Below are positions 36,211 through 44,971 of a stretch of DNA of 64,000 nucleotides, in pieces. The number at the start of each line of letters is the position of its first letter. Position 1 is the stretch's first letter. Where the stretch lies: assembly GCA_028288585.1 (NCBI GenBank), contig JAQBNL010000016.1:1-64000 (forward strand), written 5' to 3'. The position numbers and the translations under genes were made by a program. The notes under the pieces were generated by a model. The model saw only the letters and a list, made by a program, of their open reading frames with translations, had not been told where the DNA came from and did not search any database. The DNA comes from Chitinophagaceae bacterium (lineage in GTDB: Bacteria; Bacteroidota; Bacteroidia; Chitinophagales; Chitinophagaceae).

Positions 36211-37719
36211 ATGAAGCTGCTTAGTCCTGCCATATCACGTTTAGCACGTTTAAGGTTATGGCGTATTGAGAATTGGGTAACCGATCCTATCGCTGCGCAA
36301 CGTGAAGTTTTACAACACCTTATTACATCAGCACAATACACCGAGTTTGGGCGCAAGTATAATTTTGAAAAATTATTTTCTATCAGGGAATACAAAAAAA
36401 ATGTTCCCATACATGAATATGATGATATAAAACCATACATCCTGCGCATGATGAATGGGGAGGAAAATATTTTGTGGAATACACCAGTATACTGGTTTGC
36501 AAAAAGCAGCGGCACTACTTCAGATAAAAGCAAATTTATTCCAATAAGTGATGAAAGCCTTACTGATATGCATTATAAGGCATCCAAGGATGTGCTTACA
36601 AATTATTATAAAAATTTTCCCGAAAGTGATTTACTTACCGGCAAAAGTTTAGTTGTAGGCGGCAGCCACCAGGTACACCAGGTAAATGAAGATATAAATT
36701 ATGGCGACCTAAGCGCTGTGCTCATGCAGAACACTCCTTTTTGGGGGCATTGGATCCGCACACCTGAATTAAGTATTGCCTTGCTTGATGAATGGGAAAA
36801 TAAAATTGAGAAACTTGCCCGGCTAACAATAAATGAAAATGTCACTTCTCTTGCAGGGGTACCCACCTGGACAATTGTTTTAATAAAAAGAATTTTAGAT
36901 CTCTCCGGAAAACAATATTTAAAAGAAGTATGGCCAAACCTTGAATTATATATTCATGGGGGAGTATCTTTTGTGCCATATAGAGAACAGTTGGACCGGC
37001 TAATTGGGAAGCCCATAAATTATCTTGAAATATATAACGCCAGCGAAGGCTTTATTGCAGGGCAGGATAAACTTAATGACGATGGAATGCTGCTGTTCAC
37101 TGACCACGGAATTTTTTATGAGTTTATGCCGGCAGAAGAATACGGAAAAGATACGCCTGAAACAGTAGGTTTAAAAGATGTTGGGCTAAATAAAAACTAT
37201 GCCCTTATAATAAGCACCAATGGCGGTTTATGGAGATATTTACTGGGAGATACCATTCAATTTACATCGCTGCAACCTTACAAAATAAAAGTTACCGGCA
37301 GGCTTAAACATTATATAAATGCTTTTGGCGAAGAACTGATAGTTGATAATTCAGATAACGCAATTGCCATCGCATCTGCTAAAACGGAAGCCATAGTTAC
37401 TGATTATACCGCAGCGCCTGTATATTTTAGTGAGAATAGCAATGGTGCTCATGAATGGCTGATTGAATTTGATAAAGAACCCGGCGATCTGAATGCATTT
37501 ATATTTGAACTGGACAATGCATTAAAATCTATCAATAGTGATTACGAGGCCAAGCGGCATAAAAACATTGCACTTCGTATGCCCATTGTTCATGCAGTAA
37601 AAGGGGGAACTTTTAATGAATGGCTGCGAAGCAAAGGCAAGCTCGGTGGGCAACATAAAGTGCCCAGGCTTAGTAATGAAAGAACATTAATAGAAGAAAT
37701 TCTTTCTATAAAAATTTAA
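36211..37719 (+). CDS. GH3-family acyl-acid amido synthetase-like protein (second paralogue)
   Basis: This 502-residue paralogue of the gene at 11395 has FAKSSGTTSDKSKFIP, YNASEGFIAGQ, TGRLKHYINAFGEELIVDN and SKGKLGGQHKVPRL. These are the adenylation motifs and C-terminal block of the GH3 family. It lies 111 bp after lptB and 10 bp before fabG. A link to lipid or envelope acyl chemistry is inferred from those neighbours only. No bacterial substrate is known to me. Confidence 0.87.
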   Translation: MKLLSPAISRLARLRLWRIENWVTDPIAAQREVLQHLITSAQYTEFGRKYNFEKLFSIREYKKNVPIHEYDDIKPYILRMMNGEENILWNTPVYWFAKSSGTTSDKSKFIPISDESLTDMHYKASKDVLTNYYKNFPESDLLTGKSLVVGGSHQVHQVNEDINYGDLSAVLMQNTPFWGHWIRTPELSIALLDEWENKIEKLARLTINENVTSLAGVPTWTIVLIKRILDLSGKQYLKEVWPNLELYIHGGVSFVPYREQLDRLIGKPINYLEIYNASEGFIAGQDKLNDDGMLLFTDHGIFYEFMPAEEYGKDTPETVGLKDVGLNKNYALIISTNGGLWRYLLGDTIQFTSLQPYKIKVTGRLKHYINAFGEELIVDNSDNAIAIASAKTEAIVTDYTAAPVYFSENSNGAHEWLIEFDKEPGDLNAFIFELDNALKSINSDYEAKRHKNIALRMPIVHAVKGGTFNEWLRSKGKLGGQHKVPRLSNERTLIEEILSIKI

Positions 37720-37729
37720 GAAAATACTC

Positions 37730-38482
37730 ATGGAGAAATTATTAGAAAATAAAGTAGCTATTGTAACAGGTGCCAGTCGCGGCATTGGTGAAGGCATTGC
37801 ATTAAAACTTGCAGAACATGGTGCACATATCGCATTTACCTATTTAAGCAGTGATGATAAGGCAAAGGCATTGGAAGAAAGATTACAGGCGTTTGGTGTA
37901 AAAGCAAAGGCCTACAAAAGCAATGCAGCCATTTATGATTATGCCGAGGCAACAGTAAATGATATTGTAAAAGAATTTGGCGGCATAGATATCTGCGTAA
38001 ACAATGCGGGCATCTCAAAAGATAATTTGTTATTACGCATGACACCCGAGCAATGGGATGATGTGATAACTACCAATTTAAAAAGTGTGTTTAACATGAC
38101 GAAGCAGGTTATTAAACCCATGATGAAAGCAAGAAAAGGCAGCATTATTAATATGAGTTCCATTATTGGAATGCGTGGAAATGCAGGCCAGAGCAGCTAT
38201 GCAGCCAGTAAAGCAGGTATTATTGGTTTTACAAAATCAATTGCTGCAGAATTGGGAAGCCGGAATGTTAGATGTAATGCGATTGCCCCTGGCTTTGTAG
38301 AAACCGATATGACAAGTTATTTAAAAGAAGGCGAGGCCGCTGATAAGTATAAAACAAATATTCCTTTGGGAAGATTTGGAACGGCTGAAGATATTGCGAA
38401 TGTTACTTTGTTTTTAGCAAGCGATATGAGCAGTTATGTAACCGGGCAAACGATTAGTGTTTGCGGGGGGTTGAATATGTAA
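37730..38482 (+). CDS. fabG: 3-Oxoacyl-ACP reductase
   Basis: This 250-residue SDR enzyme has the NADPH-binding TGASRGIGEG (about 14-23), NNAG, catalytic serine in INMSSI and SSYAASKAG (Tyr and Lys), and a conserved IAPGFVETDMT block. It reduces 3-oxoacyl-ACP in fatty-acid elongation. FabG paralogues are common, so another substrate is possible. It follows the GH3 gene after 10 bp and is followed by a short palindrome. Confidence 0.9.
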   Translation: MEKLLENKVAIVTGASRGIGEGIALKLAEHGAHIAFTYLSSDDKAKALEERLQAFGVKAKAYKSNAAIYDYAEATVNDIVKEFGGIDICVNNAGISKDNLLLRMTPEQWDDVITTNLKSVFNMTKQVIKPMMKARKGSIINMSSIIGMRGNAGQSSYAASKAGIIGFTKSIAAELGSRNVRCNAIAPGFVETDMTSYLKEGEAADKYKTNIPLGRFGTAEDIANVTLFLASDMSSYVTGQTISVCGGLNM

Positions 38483-38512
38483 CCCTCTAAATCTCCCTAA
38501 AGGGAGACTTTG
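38483..38512. repeat. Short palindromic element after fabG
   Basis: TCTCCC, TAAA and GGGAGA (38492-38507) form a hairpin inside CCCTCTAAATCTCCCTAAAG. A related but degenerate ATCTACTAAAGGGGAAGA lies at about 39296-39313, on the other side of the next gene. Confidence 0.55.
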
Positions 38513-38567
38513 TTAGCCTGAAAAAATGAAAGTTTTTGGAAGATGCAAATTTGGTTTATAAAGCTTT

Positions 38568-39293
38568 ATGATAAGACCTATTCTTTTGATTTCTTTATTA
38601 TTTTGTTTCCGCTTATCCTTAGGCCAAACAAAGACTTTAACTGGAATAGTATCATCAAATGGTGACACTTCATTTTCGTATAAATATCAACTTAAAAAAG
38701 CTGAAAAGCTTTCATTGCCTTTATTGGATACATCTTCATATAACAAATATTACCGAATATGGTCAGATAGACAAGTAATTGATCTTTGGCAAAACATAAA
38801 TGGGGCATTCAGCGGAAGACTTACTACATGGGCAGATGAATATGTTTCCAATAAGGAAGAGCCTACTTATAGAAGTTTTATTGTTATTAAAAAATTAAGT
38901 GATGACACAATCAAACTTTTAATGTCCTTAATCAATATCTCAAATATTTTAAGTCTTCCTTCAGACGATTCAATTAAAGGTTGGCGACGAGGATTTGACG
39001 GAATAACTTATATAATAGAACAGTCCTCAAAAGAAAATTATTCATTTAAAACATATTGGACACCAAGAGTGCAAGATTCACTTAAAGAAGCAAAACAAGT
39101 TCAAGAGTTTATAGATAGTATTTTCTTTTTGACAAATGCACCAAATATTTTGAAAGAATTTTCAAAGGCAATTCCATATGAATGTTATTTTAATGGTGGA
39201 ATAGGTGTAGCCTGTAAAATTCTAACAAAAAAAGAGCGGAAAAAATATGTGAGGGAGAGAAAAAATTATCGCAAAAAGTATTTGAAAAATTAG
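38568..39293 (+). CDS. Hypothetical exported protein, possible recent insertion
   Basis: I do not recognise this 241-residue protein. It has a signal peptide (MIRPILLISLLFCFRLSLGQ), then a charged, serine- and lysine-rich body, and a very basic C-terminus. No catalytic motif is evident. Its sequence looks more AT-rich than its neighbours by eye. It sits between two related short palindromes and separates the lptB-GH3-fabG run from the convergent NFU gene. These traits suggest an acquired orphan gene. Confidence 0.65.
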   Translation: MIRPILLISLLFCFRLSLGQTKTLTGIVSSNGDTSFSYKYQLKKAEKLSLPLLDTSSYNKYYRIWSDRQVIDLWQNINGAFSGRLTTWADEYVSNKEEPTYRSFIVIKKLSDDTIKLLMSLINISNILSLPSDDSIKGWRRGFDGITYIIEQSSKENYSFKTYWTPRVQDSLKEAKQVQEFIDSIFFLTNAPNILKEFSKAIPYECYFNGGIGVACKILTKKERKKYVRERKNYRKKYLKN

Positions 39294-39319
39294 GAATCTA
39301 CTAAAGGGGAAGATACTTT

Positions 39320-39919
39320 TTATTCCGCCTCCGCAACAACTTCTTTCACTTCGGGTATCATTCTCTTCATCATACCTTCAATGCCTGCTTTTAGCGTTAT
39401 CATTGAAGAAGGGCAACCAGAGCAGCTTCCCTGCAGCATAAGGTTTACTTTGCCATCTTCATAGCTTCTGAACTGTATAGCGCCGCCATCCATTTCCACG
39501 GCAGGCTTTACATAATTTTCTAAAAGGTCTTTTATTCTTTTCACCACATCCTCATCATCAGCATGTACTTCATTGGTGCTTTCAGATTTCATTGCTGCAA
39601 CCTCATCTTCGTTCACAACGGGCTTACCTTCTTCCAAATACTCTTTTAAAAATTGTTTGATGGAAGGAATAACATCCTGCCAGTCTTCCGTTTCATTTGT
39701 TTTGGTAAGCGTAACAAAATTGCTTGCTATAAAAACTGATTTTATAAAAGGAAAACTGAAAAGTTCTGTAGCCAATGGTGATGGGGCAGCGCCTGCCTCA
39801 TCCTGGAAATCGATGCTTTTGCCGGGATACAATAATTTGTTGGCAACAAATTTCATTGTCTCGGGATTGGGCGTCATTTCAGTATATATGCTGATTACGG
39901 GATTACCTGTCTTTATCAT
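39320..39919 (-). CDS. NFU-type iron-sulfur carrier protein (Nfu_N plus NifU C-terminal domain)
   Basis: This 199-residue protein has an Nfu_N domain (about 10-98, with TEMTPNPETMKFVANK) and a NifU C-terminal domain (about 125-195) with the cluster-binding GSCSGCPSS motif (CxxC). NFU proteins carry 4Fe-4S clusters from assembly scaffolds to client enzymes. The domain order matches mitochondrial NFU1. It is monocistronic. The start is supported by the Nfu_N alignment. Confidence 0.92.
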   Translation of the reverse strand: MIKTGNPVISIYTEMTPNPETMKFVANKLLYPGKSIDFQDEAGAAPSPLATELFSFPFIKSVFIASNFVTLTKTNETEDWQDVIPSIKQFLKEYLEEGKPVVNEDEVAAMKSESTNEVHADDEDVVKRIKDLLENYVKPAVEMDGGAIQFRSYEDGKVNLMLQGSCSGCPSSMITLKAGIEGMMKRMIPEVKEVVAEAE

Positions 39920-40029
39920 AGCGAAAAATTTAACTATACGAAGTTAATAAGATTTGTACGCTTATTTGTTATGATTACGATATAACAGCGTTAAATGACA
40001 GAGATTTTTCTTTATTCGGAAACCGCAAA

Positions 40030-40884
40030 CTATAATCTTACGCCAACACCTGCGGAAAAATAGAAGAGATTGCTGCCTCTTTCTGAAAGGTCTGGCCGGC
40101 CGCTGGTAGTAACAAGATTTTGAGGCATTACATAAGCCGGGGAGAGATAGGCATTGAATTTACCTTTTACCAGTACTACCGGAACAGATACTTCATAAGC
40201 AAGGATTTCAAATTGCTTTGCCTGTTGTGTAGATGTACTATTGTTTCCCAATAGACTGCCAATTCCCTGTCCATTATTTTTCTTTACGTTCTTAAAATAA
40301 TTATGCGTACCGGAATAAACATAAGCTGACGGATTAAGGGCAACTACTACATCCTGAATTATATCAGTAAACAGGAAAAGCCTGTCCAGTCCGGCAGTAA
40401 GCCCAAAGTCTGTTTCATTATTACTGAACTTAACATCACCGCCAAGATTTACATTCACTACTTTATTATTCCAGGCTGTATTTATACCTCCCTGTCCCTT
40501 TAATGCGGCCTGTTGTAAAACACTTTTATCCTGGTAAAGAAAATGATTGTAATAAATATTGCCTGAAAAATTCCTGCTGTATGGAAAGCGATAACCAGCT
40601 TCCAGAATGGTACCCGTATAGCTTAATGGTGTGGCACTGTTCTGTATAAAAATAAATGTTGAATTAAGATATAACCCGGTTTTACTTTTCAATCCAATAA
40701 CAGGGAAAAGCCCGCTGCTTTTTAAACTATCCACTCTTCCAAAATAATGAAGCGTTGACTGATAATTTATGCTTGCGGAGAATTCATTCTTTGCACTATC
40801 CTGTACATTTTGAGAATCAGCAGTAAAAAAAACAAGCAACCCTATAACTATGAGGGGTATACTTTTAAATTTTGTATAAAGCAT
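40030..40884 (-). CDS. Hypothetical outer-membrane beta-barrel-like protein
   Basis: This 284-residue exported protein (signal about 1-24) has many alternating amphipathic strands (NEFSASINYQSTLHYF, TGLYLNSTFIFIQN, GTILEAGYRFPYS, FSGNIYYNHFLY) and ends FYFSAGVGVRL. That fits an outer-membrane barrel. Function is unknown. It lies 44 bp after a LEA-like secreted protein on the same strand, so they may share a transcript. Confidence 0.7.
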   Translation of the reverse strand: MLYTKFKSIPLIVIGLLVFFTADSQNVQDSAKNEFSASINYQSTLHYFGRVDSLKSSGLFPVIGLKSKTGLYLNSTFIFIQNSATPLSYTGTILEAGYRFPYSRNFSGNIYYNHFLYQDKSVLQQAALKGQGGINTAWNNKVVNVNLGGDVKFSNNETDFGLTAGLDRLFLFTDIIQDVVVALNPSAYVYSGTHNYFKNVKKNNGQGIGSLLGNNSTSTQQAKQFEILAYEVSVPVVLVKGKFNAYLSPAYVMPQNLVTTSGRPDLSERGSNLFYFSAGVGVRL

Positions 40885-40928
40885 AGTTATAAGGTTGCTG
40901 TTAGAATTAGAATATTAGAAAGAATATT

Positions 40929-41510
40929 TTATTGATTTTGTCTTTTGATTTCACCTTGAGCTTTTGCTTCTGTTGAAACCTGTAAACCATGATTGTCTTT
41001 ACGCACTTTATCTTTCACTTTTTCCACGTTGTCTTTGGTCCTGGTTTTAGTTTTATCAGCTCCGTCTTTTACTTTTGTTTTTGTTTCCTTAACTGCATCG
41101 GTTGTCTTTTCTGTGGATGCATCCCCGGATACTGTTGCATTTGTTTGTGATGATGTAAGAATAGTAGTTCCATTTTCTGAATTGCCATTTCCGTTGGATT
41201 GATTTCCGGAATTGTTGTTGGCCGCACTTACCTGTGTTGCTGTTTGAATTCCAACATTTGCATTTACTGCAGGTGTTACTTCTTTTACCTTTGTTATTGT
41301 TTTACCTGGTACTTGCCTAACTTTTGTAACAACAGTATTGGTTGCATTTGTTGTTGCCTGCGTTGTTTTTGTAACTGCATTATTTACTGCAGCGCCATTA
41401 ACTGTTGTGGTGGCTTTGGTTGCTGAATTAACACCTACACCTAATTGACCAAAAGTTGTTGCTGAAATTAAAATGAATGCAGAGGCCCCTAAAAAGATTT
41501 TCTTTTTCAT
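40929..41510 (-). CDS. Exported low-complexity protein with LEA-like 11-residue repeats
   Basis: This 193-residue protein has a signal peptide (about 1-21, ending TFGQ), a Thr/Val/Asn/Ala-rich region, an N/S/G-rich linker (97-114) and a charged helix. Residues 136-168 form three 11-residue units (TTDAVKETKTK, VKDGADKTKTR, TKDNVEKVKDK), the period of group 3 LEA proteins. Such segments are often disordered until dried and may protect membranes or proteins. There is no recognisable enzyme motif. It is followed by a barrel protein. Confidence 0.75.
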   Translation of the reverse strand: MKKKIFLGASAFILISATTFGQLGVGVNSATKATTTVNGAAVNNAVTKTTQATTNATNTVVTKVRQVPGKTITKVKEVTPAVNANVGIQTATQVSAANNNSGNQSNGNGNSENGTTILTSSQTNATVSGDASTEKTTDAVKETKTKVKDGADKTKTRTKDNVEKVKDKVRKDNHGLQVSTEAKAQGEIKRQNQ

Positions 41511-41557
41511 AAAGTTGTGATTTTTCGAGTGATTGAAATAAGTTTCATGGTATAGAT

Positions 41558-41573
41558 TTCAAAACCTGTGCCA
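41558..41573 (-). promoter_or_regulatory. Possible sigma-54-like promoter for the LEA-like gene
   Basis: On the minus strand TGGCAC, five bases and TTGAA follow with correct spacing, but the -12 element reads GA instead of GC. The start of transcription would be about 36 bases before the ATG at 41510. Weak match. Confidence 0.25.
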
Positions 41574-41650
41574 GCGTTGCCTTAAATTGAAATTTAAAAT
41601 AATATCACACGGAATTTTTTTTCCTGCTAACAAATTTTTAACAGGAAATA

Positions 41651-43960
41651 TTAATCAGTTATTACGCGGAGTTTTGCATAATTGAGCATTATCTTCTTCT
41701 CGCCATTGTGCTCAAACTTAACCGTAGCAATAGGATTGTGTGCAGCGCCTTCCATTTTTATTACTTCGCCAAAGCCAAATTTCTGATGCTCTACTTTCTG
41801 ACCTTCCTGCAAATTACTCGTATCGCTCGGGGCAAACCCCGGAGAAGGTGTATGTTCTTTTATTTTTACAGTTGCCGTTCCAACATAGGATGGCTTATCA
41901 GTGTAACGCGGACGGTCATCTGTTGGACCTTTCCAGGCCTGCTTTACTTTTTCAAATGGATTCCAGTGAGAGGTTTGATTGTTGCGCATGTTACCGCCTG
42001 CATACGCACGGTCTAAATATTTTTCAGGAAGCTCATCAATAAACCTGCTTGGCTCATTCTGTGTAAGGTTACCAAAACGATAACGTGTGTTTGCATATGT
42101 GAGATACAGTTTTGCTTTTGCTCTTGTTACGGCAACATAAAATAATCTTCGTTCTTCTTCCAGTTCTTCTTTTGTATTAATTGCCATTGCATTGGGGAAC
42201 AAAGTTTCTTCCAGGCCTCCAACAAAAATTACAGGAAACTCAAGCCCTTTTGCAGCATGTATCGTCATTAGTTTTACAACATCTGTTTCACCTTTGTCTT
42301 CGTCTGAATCAGTTAAAAGTGTAATTTGCTGCAGGTAACTTCCTAAACTTTTATCAAGCAGCTCACCATCTTCTGTTGGTGTTTCAGTAAATTCTTTTAT
42401 TGAGTTAAGCAACTCCTGTATGTTCTCATATCTTGCTAAACCTTCAGTTGTTTTATCATTAAATAAATCTTTTATTATTCCTGTGCTTTTACCAACAATG
42501 GTAGCAAGATCGTATGCATTCTTTTTCTGCAATTCACTTTGAAACATTTTTATCATCGTAACAAAGTTATTAATCACCTCCAGTGTATTTGCCCTGTAAC
42601 CAAACTCTGCAGCCCGTTCCAGCACATTCCAGAATGAGATATTATTTTCATTCGCAAAAAGGATTGCCTTCTCAACAGTAGTTTTTCCAATGCCTCTTGC
42701 AGGAAAATTTATGATGCGTTTCAATGCTTCCTCATCACCGGGATTTAATATAACACGCAGGTAACTTAAAAAATCCTTTATCTCTTTTCTTTGATAAAAA
42801 CTTATGCCTCCATAAATGCGGTAAGCAATATTCATACGGCGCAGGCTTTCTTCAAAGCTCCGGCTTTGCGCATTGGTTCGGTATAGAATGGCAAAGTCAT
42901 TATTGCGGAAATGGTTCCGAAGTTTTTGTTCCTGTATAGCATCTGCAACATATTTACCTTCATCATTATCAGTTGCAGTACGTACCAGTTTTATTTTTTC
43001 TCCCTCATCATTGGCTGTCCATAATTTTTTTGGCAGCTGGCCTTTATTATTCGAAATAATATCATTGGCAACGTGAAGTATACTTTTCGAGCTACGGTAA
43101 TTCTGTTCAAGCAAAACAATTTTTACTTCATCATAATCTTTCTGGAACTGCAAGATATTTTCAATCGTTGCTCCGCGAAAACTGTAAATACTTTGTGCAT
43201 CATCACCCACCACTGCAACATTCTCATGCATGGCGCCAAGTAGTTTTATAATTTGATATTGCGCAGGATTGGTATCCTGGTACTCATCTATCATTATGTA
43301 TTTAAACTTGCGCTGGTATTTGCTGAGGCTTTCGGGGTGTGTGCTGAGCAATAAATAAAATTTAAGCAGCAGGTCATCAAAATCCATTGCGCCGTTTTTA
43401 AAACAGCGCTTGCAATAAGCATCAAAAATTTGCCCCAGCATAGGGCGGTTAGCTCTTACATCTTCCTGCTGAATAGCATAATCATTCATGTATTCAGCAG
43501 CAGTTACCAAACCATTTTTTGCTGCCGAAATCCTGTTATAAACAACATTCGGCTTGTACTGTTTATCATCAAGACCTAACTCATTCACAACCGTTTTTAC
43601 AACACTCTTTGCATCATCCGTATCATAAATGGTAAAGTTGCGTGGATAGCCAAGCTTGTCTGCTTCGGCACGTAATATTCTTGCAAATACGGAGTGAAAA
43701 GTACCGATGTATAAATTTCTTGCTTCGTTATTACCAAGAATTCTTTCCACCCTCTCCTTCATTTCTGCAGCAGCCTTATTGGTAAAGGTTAATGCAAGAA
43801 TATTAAAGGCATCCACGCCATTTGCCAGCAGGTGGGCAATGCGTGTGGTAAGTACTTTTGTTTTGCCGCTTCCTGCGCCTGCAACTATCATGATAGGTCC
43901 ATCACGATGCAGCACAGCTTCTCTTTGTGGTTCATTCAATCCCTGTAAATAGTCCTGCAT
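41651..43960 (-). CDS. pcrA: UvrD/PcrA-type 3'-5' DNA helicase
   Basis: This 769-residue superfamily 1 helicase has motif I GAGSGKT (28-34), motif II VIDEYQDTNPAQ, motif III GDDAQSIYSFRG, motif IV QNYRSS, motif V TIHAAKGLEFPVIFVGG and motif VI FYVAVTRAK. The C-terminal PcrA-like tail ends in a Tudor-like region (GQKVEHQKFGFGEVI). It unwinds DNA in repair and replication restart. I use pcrA for the tail; uvrD is equally acceptable. Its ATG is four bases from a -7 box. Confidence 0.94.
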   Translation of the reverse strand: MQDYLQGLNEPQREAVLHRDGPIMIVAGAGSGKTKVLTTRIAHLLANGVDAFNILALTFTNKAAAEMKERVERILGNNEARNLYIGTFHSVFARILRAEADKLGYPRNFTIYDTDDAKSVVKTVVNELGLDDKQYKPNVVYNRISAAKNGLVTAAEYMNDYAIQQEDVRANRPMLGQIFDAYCKRCFKNGAMDFDDLLLKFYLLLSTHPESLSKYQRKFKYIMIDEYQDTNPAQYQIIKLLGAMHENVAVVGDDAQSIYSFRGATIENILQFQKDYDEVKIVLLEQNYRSSKSILHVANDIISNNKGQLPKKLWTANDEGEKIKLVRTATDNDEGKYVADAIQEQKLRNHFRNNDFAILYRTNAQSRSFEESLRRMNIAYRIYGGISFYQRKEIKDFLSYLRVILNPGDEEALKRIINFPARGIGKTTVEKAILFANENNISFWNVLERAAEFGYRANTLEVINNFVTMIKMFQSELQKKNAYDLATIVGKSTGIIKDLFNDKTTEGLARYENIQELLNSIKEFTETPTEDGELLDKSLGSYLQQITLLTDSDEDKGETDVVKLMTIHAAKGLEFPVIFVGGLEETLFPNAMAINTKEELEEERRLFYVAVTRAKAKLYLTYANTRYRFGNLTQNEPSRFIDELPEKYLDRAYAGGNMRNNQTSHWNPFEKVKQAWKGPTDDRPRYTDKPSYVGTATVKIKEHTPSPGFAPSDTSNLQEGQKVEHQKFGFGEVIKMEGAAHNPIATVKFEHNGEKKIMLNYAKLRVITD

Positions 43961-43964
43961 GTTG

Positions 43965-43972
43965 CAAAGTTA
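43965..43972 (-). promoter_or_regulatory. -7 promoter box TAACTTTG, four bases before the helicase ATG
   Basis: On the minus strand TAACTTTG is followed by CAAC and then the ATG at 43960. This spacing predicts a leaderless transcript. Confidence 0.65.
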
Positions 43973-44028
43973 CGAAATGCAAAGGGCGGGTAATTGAATG
44001 TCAGTAAATATTTAGTGTAAGATTTATT

Positions 44029-44036
44029 TAATTTTG
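44029..44036 (+). promoter_or_regulatory. -7 promoter box for the pirin gene
   Basis: TAATTTTG fits TAnnTTTG and ends 19 bases before the ATG at 44056. Confidence 0.45.
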
Positions 44037-44055
44037 TTTTGCAAAATAACCTGGT

Positions 44056-44913
44056 ATGAAAACAATTAAAGCCAACCATAAAGCGGAATATGAACCCATT
44101 GCGGATCTTATTACTTTCAGGGCAATGCCAACAAAGCATGTTGCAATGAACCAGCTTGATCCATTCATCTTTTTAAACCATCATGGATGGCAGGAATATC
44201 CTGCAGACAACAACGGCTTGCCATTCGGGCCGCATCCGCACAGGGGTTTTGAAACAGTAACTTTTATTTTAGAAGGTGACCTTACACATAAAGATAGCAG
44301 TGGCGCAGAGAGTATTATCAAAACAGGTGGTGTACAATGGATGACAGCAGGCAGCGGATTGGTTCATGCAGAAATATCTTCTGAAGAATTTAAAAAAAAT
44401 GGCGGGCCGCTGGAGATATTACAGCTATGGGTTAACCTTCCTGCCAAATATAAAATGACAGCACCAAAATATGTTGGCCTGCAAAAAGAAGAGATACCAA
44501 CTGTACAATGGGATGATGGAAAGGTTATGGCGCAAATTATCAGCGGAACATGGGAAGGAACAAAAGGCGCTGTTGAGCCACTTACTGATATTTACCTTTC
44601 GTGCATTACGTTTAAAGCCGGGGGCAAACATACTTTTTCAATCGAAGCTGATAAAAATATTTTCCTGTACGTGGTAAAAGGTGAATTGCTTATTAATGGT
44701 GAACGCACAGGTATGCATCATCTTGTTGAATTTAACCATGATGGTAAAATGATAGAGATGAAAGCCGCAAGCGATGCTGTTATTTTATTTGGGTATGCTA
44801 TACCGTTTCATGAGCCATTTGTTGCTTACGGACCATTTGTTATGAATACGCAGGAGGAAATTATGCAGGCATACGAAGATTATAATAACGGTAAGTTTGG
44901 TAAGGAATTGTAG
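44056..44913 (+). CDS. Pirin family protein
   Basis: This 285-residue bicupin has the metal-binding histidines in PFGPHPHRGFETVTF and the third histidine and glutamate in GSGLVHAEISSEEF. The second cupin (about 170-280) lacks clear ligands, as is usual. Some pirins show quercetin dioxygenase activity; others act as redox-sensing regulators. The gene is divergent from the PcrA helicase and convergent with a sugar dehydrogenase. A short hairpin (GTTGGTC/GACCAGC, 44916-44933) follows but lacks a clear T-tract. Confidence 0.9.
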   Translation: MKTIKANHKAEYEPIADLITFRAMPTKHVAMNQLDPFIFLNHHGWQEYPADNNGLPFGPHPHRGFETVTFILEGDLTHKDSSGAESIIKTGGVQWMTAGSGLVHAEISSEEFKKNGGPLEILQLWVNLPAKYKMTAPKYVGLQKEEIPTVQWDDGKVMAQIISGTWEGTKGAVEPLTDIYLSCITFKAGGKHTFSIEADKNIFLYVVKGELLINGERTGMHHLVEFNHDGKMIEMKAASDAVILFGYAIPFHEPFVAYGPFVMNTQEEIMQAYEDYNNGKFGKEL

Positions 44914-44971
44914 TTGTTGGTCAGGCGACCAGCAATGGCAATTGATAAAGAATTACGATCATTAACAGGCC

